This document shows, piece by piece, positions 8,155 through 13,865 of a stretch of DNA of 13,989 nt (position 1 is the first letter of the stretch; every line of letters starts with the position of its first letter). The position numbers and the translations under genes are program-made. Source of the stretch: Spirochaetales bacterium (lineage in GTDB: Bacteria; Spirochaetota; Spirochaetia; Sphaerochaetales; Sphaerochaetaceae). Location of the stretch: NCBI GenBank assembly GCA_022771185.1, contig JALFCJ010000277.1:1-13989 (forward strand), read 5' to 3'. Under the pieces are notes generated by a model that was not told where the DNA came from, made no database searches, and saw only the letters and a list, made by a program, of their open reading frames with translations.

Positions 8155-8919
8155 ATGGATGTTACTAAAGCCAATAGCGAAGCATGGAATAAGGAAGTCG
8201 ATGACAACAACTGGTGGACTCAAATTGTAGACGAAGAAAAGATTATAAATGCAAAGAACGGAAAACCTGAAATATGGGTGACTCCATCTAGTAATGTCCC
8301 TCTTTCCTGGGTTCTTCCACTAAAGGGAAAGAAAGTCCTCAATGCCTGCGGAGGAGGCGGACAGCAGACCCCGATTCTATCGGCTTTCGGCTCTTCCGTT
8401 ACAGTAGTGGATATTTCAAGTAAACAACTGGAACAAGATAGGATTGCACTTAATAGATACAACCTAAAGGCAGAAATAGTGGAAGGGAGCGTTCTCTCGC
8501 TCCCCTTTGAGGATGAGTCCTTCGATCATATTGTGAATCCATGTTCTCTTAATTTCATCGAAGATTTAGATAAAGTCTATAGTGAGTTTCATAGAGTCCT
8601 GAGAAAGGGAGGATCCCTTATTTTCGGTATTTCCAACCCAATTCTCTATATCTTCGATGACAAGAAAATCGAGAAGAAACTTAAAGTCAAATATACTCTT
8701 CCCTTCTCAGATACTTCATCCCTCTCCTCCAAAGAGCTGGAAAAGAGACTGAGAAAACAAGATACAGTAGAGTTTTCACATACACTTTCATCGATTATTT
8801 CAAATCTTCTCTCCAAAGGTTTTGTAATCGACGGCTTCTTCTCAGACAGCTCTGGTTTCGAGCCTTTGGATTCTTTTGTTAGTGATTCTTACTTAGCTTT
8901 TAAGGCAACAAAAATATAA
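8155..8919 (+). CDS. Class I SAM-dependent methyltransferase
   Basis: The 254-residue product has a Rossmann-fold methyltransferase core. Motif I is VLNACGGGGQQTPIL (61-75). The strand-2 acidic residue is D86 in VTVVDISSKQLEQD. The motif II-III region is VLSLPFEDESFDHIV (113-127), and a post-core segment FHRVLRKGGSLIFGISNP follows, as in UbiE/Methyltransf_11-type enzymes. The N-terminal AWNKEVDDNNWWTQIV resembles a subgroup of small-molecule methyltransferases found widely in anaerobes. The substrate is not deducible. It is a single gene between divergent htrA and a convergent PfkB-like gene, with its own promoter. Translation is expected to start at the first transcribed nucleotides. Confidence 0.87.
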   Translation: MDVTKANSEAWNKEVDDNNWWTQIVDEEKIINAKNGKPEIWVTPSSNVPLSWVLPLKGKKVLNACGGGGQQTPILSAFGSSVTVVDISSKQLEQDRIALNRYNLKAEIVEGSVLSLPFEDESFDHIVNPCSLNFIEDLDKVYSEFHRVLRKGGSLIFGISNPILYIFDDKKIEKKLKVKYTLPFSDTSSLSSKELEKRLRKQDTVEFSHTLSSIISNLLSKGFVIDGFFSDSSGFEPLDSFVSDSYLAFKATKI

Positions 8920-8923
8920 TAAA

Positions 8924-8986
8924 CCTCTAAGACTTAATTATTTATTTAGCAAATAGATAAATATTAGTAATAGAGGCTAATTAAGT
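8924..8986. repeat. Interleaved inverted repeats between convergent genes
   Basis: CCTCTA (8924-8929) pairs with TAGAGG (8971-8976). ACTTAATTA (8932-8940) pairs with TAATTAAGT (8978-8986). The arms are interleaved in the order 1-2-1'-2', a pseudoknot topology rather than a simple hairpin. A third pair, TATTTAT (8939-8945) with ATAAATA (8957-8963), can form inside. The region fills the 66-nt gap between the ends of the methyltransferase and the PfkB-like gene. It may act as a bidirectional 3'-end structure, but it has no GC-rich stem with a U-tract. Confidence 0.4.
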
Positions 8987-9603
8987 TAATTGAAGAGTTC
9001 TTTGATCATATCGGAGCTTACTCTCTTCACACCCTCGACATTTAGTATATCTCCTGATATATAACACTCTTTGATAGAGCCCGATATTCTCTTTACGCTG
9101 TCATACAGGTCCTCAATCATAATAGTAGAGGTGGCGTCTTCCGCATCTATTACTACTCTCTCTATCTTATCTTTCCTTTTTCCAAGACCCTCTATTATTT
9201 CCTTTCTCACTGGATCGAAAGATAAGAGAAGTGAGGAGATAAGAATTCTATTTATCTTCTTTTCGTCGATAAATCTGATGACCTCTTCTTTATTTATAAA
9301 AGATGGCGCCGTACTCTTGATAATCAGCGTCCCTTCCATAGAGAGCGCGGATGGGGCGGATGAAAAGAGAACATCATCTTCCTCAATTCCATACTCATCG
9401 GTTATAAAGTCAAGGTGTGTCTCTCCCTGCATATCTTTTCCAAGCTTTGTCAAAAGAGAGAAAGGTACATCGTTATCTACAAAATAATCCATTTCTTCGA
9501 TGGCTTTGCCACCTATGAAAGCTCTGAAATATGTATCTCTTTCATTTGATACTTCGTCTGCATAATCTAATGTCGTTATGATTTCACCAATTATTCCATT
9601 CAT
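8986..9603 (-). CDS. Short PfkB/ribokinase-like protein lacking the C-terminal kinase motif
   Basis: The N-terminal 80 residues resemble the substrate-binding part of PfkB-family sugar and nucleoside kinases: GEIITTLDY at 6-14, the GGKA motif at 31-34, FVDNDVPFSLLTKLGKDMQGE (about 41-61), and YGIEEDDVLF (71-80). The protein ends at 205 residues against about 300 for active members. I find no DTxGAGD-type ATP/anion-hole motif that would hold the catalytic Asp. It also lacks the Asn that usually follows the glycine pair. It is therefore either a degenerate kinase or a binding/regulatory derivative. The frame is open, with a good promoter and no internal stops, so it looks expressed rather than decayed. 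It is divergent from the 140-aa gene, sharing a promoter core. Confidence 0.65.
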   Translation of the reverse strand: MNGIIGEIITTLDYADEVSNERDTYFRAFIGGKAIEEMDYFVDNDVPFSLLTKLGKDMQGETHLDFITDEYGIEEDDVLFSSAPSALSMEGTLIIKSTAPSFINKEEVIRFIDEKKINRILISSLLLSFDPVRKEIIEGLGKRKDKIERVVIDAEDATSTIMIEDLYDSVKRISGSIKECYISGDILNVEGVKRVSSDMIKELFN

Positions 9604-9609
9604 ACTTTA

Positions 9610-9638
9610 ATACTACCTTTCCCACTTCCCACTGACAA
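9610..9638 (-). promoter_or_regulatory. PfkB-like gene promoter, leaderless geometry
   Basis: On the minus strand TTGTCA (9633-9638, 5/6), a 17-nt spacer and TAGTAT (9610-9615, 5/6) are followed by 6 nt and the ATG at 9603. No Shine-Dalgarno site is present. Its -35 is almost the same base pairs as the -35 of the opposite promoter. Confidence 0.65.
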
Positions 9639-9660
9639 CCTTTCTTTTTCTTTGTATTAT
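9632..9660 (+). promoter_or_regulatory. Promoter of the 140-aa gene, leaderless geometry
   Basis: CTGACA (9632-9637, 5/6), a 17-nt spacer and TATTAT (9655-9660, 5/6) are followed by 6 nt and the ATG at 9667. There is no Shine-Dalgarno site in TGAAGT. The two -35 hexamers overlap by 5 of 6 bp, so one polymerase should exclude the other. Confidence 0.65.
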
Positions 9661-9666
9661 TGAAGT

Positions 9667-10089
9667 ATGAACACAAAAAAGGCACTTTGGGTCAAAAGAC
9701 CTAAGAGTTATATAACGATAGATCTACACTCCTTTTCTTGGACAGAAGATGGAGAGAGCAGTGTTTTTTGGACGATAGGCGAAGAGGGTGAGTTTGAACT
9801 AAGTGCTTTATTTGATGAGTCCATTACTTTAGATTTTGTTCTTCTACATACTCCCTCCGACTATGTCAGATTCTCAAAGGATGGTATTTACTCCTCTTTC
9901 TTTTCTCTTTCTTCTTTCCTCCCCTCTCCTTCTTTCTCCTCAATCAGACTCAAGAAAGATAAATCCGTTATTTCCTTCTATTCTGGGGAAGCTCTGATAT
10001 ATAAAATAGAGAACCCAGCTTTCCTGGGTTCTGCATCCTTTGGTTTTGAAATAAAAGGAAAAGGTAAAATCAAGATAAACGTTTTCTAA
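9667..10089 (+). CDS. Hypothetical protein, probably beta-rich, 140 aa
   Basis: I do not recognise this family. The protein has no signal peptide or membrane segment. It is rich in aromatic and beta-branched residues in alternating strands (YITIDLHSFSW, SVFWTI, FVLLHTPSDYVRFS) and ends GSASFGFEIKGKGKIKINVF. That ending recalls the last strands of concanavalin/jelly-roll folds of the DUF1349 type, but this is only a resemblance. A low-complexity Ser/Phe/Leu/Pro segment at about residues 76-92 is encoded by an unbroken pyrimidine tract. The gene is supported by a strong promoter with the same spacing to the ATG as its neighbours. Its stop codon directly abuts the end of the convergent next gene. 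Confidence 0.65.
   Translation: MNTKKALWVKRPKSYITIDLHSFSWTEDGESSVFWTIGEEGEFELSALFDESITLDFVLLHTPSDYVRFSKDGIYSSFFSLSSFLPSPSFSSIRLKKDKSVISFYSGEALIYKIENPAFLGSASFGFEIKGKGKIKINVF
9891..9941 (+). repeat. 51-nt uninterrupted polypyrimidine tract
   Basis: Every base from 9891 to 9941 is C or T on the plus strand, inside the coding region of the 140-aa gene. Such a tract can adopt triplex (H-DNA) structure under supercoiling. It translates into a Ser/Phe/Leu/Pro-rich stretch. Confidence 0.85.
10011..10031 (+). other. Intragenic hairpin near the 3' end of the 140-aa gene
   Basis: GAACCCAG (10011-10018) and CTGGGTTC (10024-10031) form a perfect 8-bp stem with a 5-nt loop, about 55 nt before the stop. 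There is no U-run after it on either strand, so an intrinsic terminator is doubtful. It could still cause pausing or protect mRNA ends for the zero-gap convergent pair. Confidence 0.45.
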
Positions 10090-10938
10090 TCAGAAGTCTT
10101 TTATCACTGTCTCAGGTTTATTTTTCAGAATTTCTGGATGAGCCATGCAGTTTTTAAAGACTTTCAAGGATGAAGCCCAATAATAACCGTCTGTAGTTCT
10201 TTCATCCATATTTACAACAAAGTCGATGACTCTCTTCTTGTACGGTTCCCCATCTTCTGTAAAATCATAGACAGTCCTCTTTGCTCCGAAGGAAATAAAG
10301 AGCGGGCAGTTTCCGAAGTTATACAAGTGGTGTCTGATTGGAGGAATATTCAAAGAGGCCATACTTGTAATAAACATTGAACAATGGAAAGGAGAAGCTT
10401 CAATAAGGAATTTTGGCAGTAAGCCGAAGTAATCCATAAGTTTTAGCATACGAACGACAAACTTTCTTACTAAGCCTGGAATATAACAGAGGACCTTAGC
10501 TGTCTTATCTGTATCGTTTGGCTTCATTGCCCTTTCTATGGATGTATTTACTTCATTGTAAACTTCATAGACATCCATATCAGGTCTGAAATGCATCTTT
10601 ACTGTTGTATCTTCCCCATCAAGCGACATCTTTCTCTTAATGGTGAGGCTTACAGCTATATCGTTTCTTGCATAAATCTTCTGACCTCTGATATATCTAT
10701 TTGTCCTAGGTCTCTGGGACACCATGCGCACATAGGAAGCAAGGATTACGTGCATTACACCAAAAGCATCCAAGCCTTCAGCTCTCATCTCTTTTATAAA
10801 TTTTTCAGTAGGCGCAACTTCAAATGAATCATTGATAGTGTTCTGACTATCACTTCGCTCTACCATTATATAAGGCATAAAGGTTCCAAATGGAGTTACA
10901 TCCTTTACCTTAAATCCTTCTTTTAGTCTCTTTGCCAT
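10090..10938 (-). CDS. Stand-alone E2/chloramphenicol-acetyltransferase-fold protein, catalytic His replaced
   Basis: The 282-residue product resembles the catalytic domain of 2-oxoacid dehydrogenase E2 and chloramphenicol acetyltransferases. Support comes from PYIMVERSDSQNTI near the N-terminus, SPFHCSMFITSMASLNIPPI (182-201), the strand CPLFISFGAKR, and the terminal motif DERTTDGYYWASSLK starting at D245. In E2/CAT enzymes that motif is DHRxxDG; here Glu246 occupies the His position while D245, R247, D250 and G251 are kept. No lipoyl or peripheral-subunit-binding domain is present and no E1 or E3 gene is nearby, so a role in a dehydrogenase complex is unlikely. Function is unknown; acyl transfer by another mechanism or a non-catalytic role are both open. 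It abuts the convergent 140-aa gene with no gap. Confidence 0.78.
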   Translation of the reverse strand: MAKRLKEGFKVKDVTPFGTFMPYIMVERSDSQNTINDSFEVAPTEKFIKEMRAEGLDAFGVMHVILASYVRMVSQRPRTNRYIRGQKIYARNDIAVSLTIKRKMSLDGEDTTVKMHFRPDMDVYEVYNEVNTSIERAMKPNDTDKTAKVLCYIPGLVRKFVVRMLKLMDYFGLLPKFLIEASPFHCSMFITSMASLNIPPIRHHLYNFGNCPLFISFGAKRTVYDFTEDGEPYKKRVIDFVVNMDERTTDGYYWASSLKVFKNCMAHPEILKNKPETVIKDF

Positions 10939-11209
10939 GTTTTGTATGTTACTACTTTTAGATACATATTCAAGTTATTTTGTACAACTTTAACTATTTT
11001 TTTCTTAAAAATCTAATTTATATTCCTATTTCGGAGTTATATTTTTTATATTTATAATTATTCCAAATAATATTTAATTATTGTTCATTTTTATTTTGTC
11101 ATTTTTTTGTCAACAAACATTATTAGGGGCTTTTATATAAGAAAAACAAAATGCTAATATAAGTAAGCAAATTCTAAAATCCCTTTGGAAGGATTGAAGG
11201 AAGGTAAGC
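10939..11209. other. AT-rich divergent intergenic region
   Basis: These 271 nt separate the E2-like gene from glnS and are markedly more AT-rich than the flanking genes. The right part carries the glnS promoter. On the minus strand TTGAAT, 16 nt, TAACAT and 7 nt lead to the E2-like ATG, a weak promoter of the leaderless type with no Shine-Dalgarno site. No RNA gene, T-box or riboswitch fold was recognised. Confidence 0.6.
11132..11160 (+). promoter_or_regulatory. glnS promoter, extended -10
   Basis: TTTATA (11132-11137), 17 nt and TAATAT (11155-11160) match sigma-70 consensus at 4/6 and 4/6, and a TGC precedes the -10 as an extended element. It would give a leader of about 43 nt ending in GGAAGG (6-11 nt from the ATG), so glnS is a normal leadered gene, unlike its neighbours. 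Confidence 0.55.
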
Positions 11210-12904
11210 ATGGAAAACGAAAAGGAAACAAAACCCCTCAATTTCATTGAGAAAATTATTGAGGACGACTTAAGGGAAGGCAGAGTACCGAACAATACGA
11301 TTGTCACTCGTTTCCCTCCGGAGCCAAACGGCTATCTCCACATCGGTCACATCAAGAGTATCTGTCTTAACTTTGGCCTAGCTGAAAAGTATCATGGTGT
11401 GTGTCACTTGAGACTTGATGATACTAACCCTGCCAAAGAAGATATGGAATACATCAATTCCATTAAAGACGATATCCATTGGTTGGGTTTCGACTGGGGC
11501 GAACATGAGTATTATGCCTCAGACTACTATGACCAGCTCTATGAAATCGCTCTTGATCTCATCAGAAAAGGCAAAGCTTATGTAGACTCTCTTTCTCCAG
11601 AAGAGATGAAGGAGTATAGAGGAACACTTACAGAGCCAGGAAAGAACTCCCCGGACAGAGACAGATCCATCGAAGAGAATATGGACCTGTTCTTGAGAAT
11701 GAAGAATGGAGAATTTCCTGAAGGAAAGTATACATTGAGAGCTAAGATCGATATGGCATCTCCAAATATAAACATGAGAGACCCTGCCCTATATAGAATC
11801 AAGTATGCTGAGCATCCAAGAACAGGAAATAAGTGGTGTATCTATCCTATGTATGACTTCACTCATCCTATTTCCGATGCCATCGAAGGTATTACCCACT
11901 CCATCTGTACTCTTGAGTTCGAAGATCATAGACCTGCTTATGACTGGGCTACAAGTATCGACAACATCGATCACACTCCTCATCAGTATGAATTTGCTCG
12001 TCTCAATATCACATACTGCCTTATGAGTAAGCGTAGGCTTCTCTACCTAGTCAACAACAACTTTGTTTCAGGTTGGGATGATCCAAGAATGCCTACTGTC
12101 AGCGGTATAAGAAGAAGAGGATATTCACCTGAAGCTATGAAAGATTTCGTAGCCAGAGTCGGAGTTGCAAAAGTCGAGGGTATGGTAGACTTCTCTCTTA
12201 TGGAATTCTGTGTAAGAGAAGACCTTAATAAGAGAGCTAAGAGATTGATGGCTGTCCTCGATCCATTGAAAATCATCATCGACAACTATCCAGAAGACAA
12301 AGTCGAGTACTTCGAGTCTGACAATAACCCTGAGGATCCTGCTTCTGGTAAGCATTCAATGGCATTTACTAAGGAACTATATATTGAAAGAGAAGACTTC
12401 ATGGAAGTTCCTGTAAAGGGATACCATAGGCTCTACCCAGGTAATGAAATAAGACTTAAGGGTGCATACTATGTTAAAGCTGTTTCCATCGATAAGGATG
12501 AGAACGGAAACATCGTAGCTGTACATTGCACTTATGATCCAGAAAGCAGAGGCGGTGAGACACCTGACGGAAGAAAGGTCAAGGGAACCAGCCACTGGGT
12601 AAGCGCAAAGTACAATATCAAGGCTGAAGTCAGACAGTATGACAAGCTCTTCAAGGCCGAAATTCCTGGTGCAGCTACTGGCAACTATCTTGATGACATC
12701 AACCCAGATTCTCTTATTGTCCTTAAGGATTCTGTCATTGAAGAAGAAGCAAAGAATGCTAAGATTGGAGATTATCTACAGTTTGTCAGAAATGGTTATT
12801 ACTGCGTAGATTGTAAAGACAGCACCCCAGAGCACATGGTTTTCAATAGGACTGTCACCCTAAAAGACAGCTGGTCTAAAATGAAAGCTAAAATGGGACT
12901 TTAA
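11210..12904 (+). CDS. glnS: Glutaminyl-tRNA synthetase
   Basis: It charges tRNA-Gln with glutamine using ATP, a class I synthetase of 564 residues, the usual bacterial GlnRS length. The HIGH motif is H44-H47 in RFPPEPNGYLHIGHIKSI, the Pro-Pro-Glu form distinguishing GlnRS from bacterial GluRS. LRLDDTNPAKED (68-79) is the conserved ATP/amino-acid pocket region. The KMSKS equivalent is MSKRR (273-277). CTLEFEDHRPAYDW and the two C-terminal beta-barrels (anticodon binding) are present. The start is supported by GGAAGG just upstream. It is monocistronic with its own promoter and terminator. Having GlnRS implies direct charging of tRNA-Gln rather than sole dependence on GatCAB amidation. Confidence 0.98.
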   Translation: MENEKETKPLNFIEKIIEDDLREGRVPNNTIVTRFPPEPNGYLHIGHIKSICLNFGLAEKYHGVCHLRLDDTNPAKEDMEYINSIKDDIHWLGFDWGEHEYYASDYYDQLYEIALDLIRKGKAYVDSLSPEEMKEYRGTLTEPGKNSPDRDRSIEENMDLFLRMKNGEFPEGKYTLRAKIDMASPNINMRDPALYRIKYAEHPRTGNKWCIYPMYDFTHPISDAIEGITHSICTLEFEDHRPAYDWATSIDNIDHTPHQYEFARLNITYCLMSKRRLLYLVNNNFVSGWDDPRMPTVSGIRRRGYSPEAMKDFVARVGVAKVEGMVDFSLMEFCVREDLNKRAKRLMAVLDPLKIIIDNYPEDKVEYFESDNNPEDPASGKHSMAFTKELYIEREDFMEVPVKGYHRLYPGNEIRLKGAYYVKAVSIDKDENGNIVAVHCTYDPESRGGETPDGRKVKGTSHWVSAKYNIKAEVRQYDKLFKAEIPGAATGNYLDDINPDSLIVLKDSVIEEEAKNAKIGDYLQFVRNGYYCVDCKDSTPEHMVFNRTVTLKDSWSKMKAKMGL

Positions 12905-12922
12905 TCATAGTTCTATTTCTTG

Positions 12923-12950
12923 ATCCCCTTCATTTGAAGGGGATTTCTTT
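12923..12950 (+). terminator. Intrinsic terminator of glnS
   Basis: ATCCCCTTC (12923-12931) pairs perfectly with GAAGGGGAT (12936-12944) across a 4-nt loop and is followed by TTTCTTT. It begins 18 nt after the glnS stop and is the clearest intrinsic terminator in the window. Confidence 0.9.
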
Positions 12951-12995
12951 ATTAATAAAAGATTTAAACATATTGTGATTACAATTACCTTCTCC

Positions 12996-13026
12996 TTGAC
13001 AAATCAGAACAAATTTTTTGTAAATA
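12996..13026 (+). promoter_or_regulatory. Promoter candidate for the frameshifted effector-domain gene
   Basis: A perfect TTGACA (12996-13001) is followed at 19 nt by TAAATA (13021-13026). The -10 and spacer are suboptimal. The start codon at 13044 lies about 17 nt past the -10 and has no Shine-Dalgarno site. Confidence 0.4.
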
Positions 13027-13043
13027 TAAAAAAAGCAGACGTT

Positions 13044-13558
13044 ATGAAATTAGAGTACAAGCACCAAAAAGAAAAGACAATCATCGGATATTACACAGAG
13101 ATAAAGATGAATGAAGGTTATGAGAAGTGCCCTGAATTCTGGGATAAAGAGTACGGAGAGAAATACAGTAAGCTCTTTACCACTATGATTCCAGAGAACG
13201 ATGAAGAGAGAGCAATACTAGAAAACAATATCGGGATGTATGCTCTTTGTGTCGATAACGGTGGAGAGTTTCAATATTGGATTGTAGGTGAATACAAAGG
13301 AGGAAGTGTTCCTGATGGTTTTTCTTTATACTCATTTCCAGAGAGTGAATGGGCACTATTCTCAACTAAAGGTCCATCCCTTCTTCCATTCAGGAATTGA
13401 ACACTTATATTTGGAAAGATTGGATGGAGACGGAAGGAAAGGAGAAAGGCGCTAAAGTGAAGGCCACTATTGGGGTATATAGCGTGGGTAATCCTAGAAG
13501 CGAAGAATATGAATCTGGAATATGGATTTATAAGGAGCAATTAAAAATAATTATTTAA
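13044..13558 (+). pseudogene. GyrI-like/AraC effector-binding-domain protein, frameshifted
   Basis: The first frame (MKLEYKHQKEKTIIGYY, from 13044) reads through EFWDKEYGEKYSKLF, FQYWIVGEYKGG and SEWALFSTKGP. These are hallmarks of the small-molecule-binding GyrI/Cass2-like domain seen in AraC-type regulators and stand-alone proteins. It then stops at 13398-13400. The family's C-terminal part continues in the -1 frame: SIQELNTYIWKDWMETEG, VYSVGNPRSEEYESGIWI, ending at TAA 13556-13558. The shift falls within about 13375-13387, in a run of C and T, and is explained by loss of one base. No classic slippery heptamer is present. The upstream ATG at 12975 would add 23 residues outside the domain and is not favoured. 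A sequencing error is the main alternative to a true pseudogene. Confidence 0.8.
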
Positions 13559-13622
13559 ATACTTATAATTAAATAAGTTAAACATAATATGTGACTGTTT
13601 TTTTGATTTAATACATACCCTA

Positions 13623-13651
13623 TTGACTTTTTCCGAACATTAGTTTTGAAT
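13623..13651 (+). promoter_or_regulatory. Promoter of the interrupted membrane-protein gene
   Basis: TTGACT (13623-13628, 5/6), 17 nt and TTGAAT (13646-13651, 4/6) precede the ATG at 13675 by 23 nt, allowing a short leader with a weak GAAGGGA Shine-Dalgarno-like site. Confidence 0.45.
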
Positions 13652-13674
13652 TACTGGCACCGAAGGGAAATGAG

Positions 13675-13815
13675 ATGAAAAGTAAATTTAAACCAACAAG
13701 AATAGCACTCATGTTTTGGACACTTTTTATAGGATTGGGGGCATTATGGGGAAGCATAGCCATGTTCCTATCCCCTGACGGATCAATACTAAGAATGGAA
13801 GGTCTACTCCCTTAT
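13675..13815 (+). pseudogene. Small membrane protein, 5' fragment cut by insertion element
   Basis: The reading frame begins MKSKFKPTRIALMFW and has a hydrophobic segment at about residues 10-32 (FWTLFIGLGALWGSIAMFL). It continues with SPDGSILRMEGLLPY, which looks like the start of a multi-span small membrane protein. After Tyr47 the frame runs into the end of the insertion element (KIHAGRLPSLGGR, stop 13855-13857), residues that are element DNA, not the native protein. The rest of the gene, if kept, should lie beyond the right edge on the far side of the element. The family is familiar as an unnamed small membrane protein; no function can be given. The exact junction is uncertain by a few bases. 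Confidence 0.65.
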
Positions 13816-13820
13816 AAAAT

Positions 13821-13865
13821 CCATGCGGGAAGACTCCCGTCTTTAGGCGGGAGATGAAAGCATGG
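13821..13865. repeat. Subterminal hairpin of the IS element, nested in an outer inverted repeat
   Basis: CTCCCGTC (13834-13841) and GGCGGGAG (13846-13853) form an 8-bp stem, with one G-T wobble, around a TTTA loop. An outer 6-bp pair, CCATGC (13821-13826) with GCATGG (13860-13865), encloses it. GCGGGA (13825-13830) could alternatively pair with TCCCGT (13835-13840). Such hairpins are recognised by TnpA for single-strand cleavage. Confidence 0.8.

Noticed and set aside
10011..10031. Intrinsic terminator within the 140-aa gene
   Set aside because: The stem is good but no T-run follows on either strand, and it lies inside a continuous reading frame.
10939..11209. T-box or riboswitch upstream of glnS
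   Set aside because: The predicted leader is only about 43 nt, with no antiterminator bulge motif or terminator before the gene.
12975..13043. Upstream ATG extending the effector-domain gene by 23 residues
   Set aside because: The family starts at about MKLEY; the extension is composed of promoter-like DNA including TTGACA.
13375..13387. Programmed -1 ribosomal frameshifting in the effector-domain gene
   Set aside because: No X-XXY-YYZ slippery heptamer, stimulatory hairpin or upstream Shine-Dalgarno-like stimulator is visible; a base loss is simpler.
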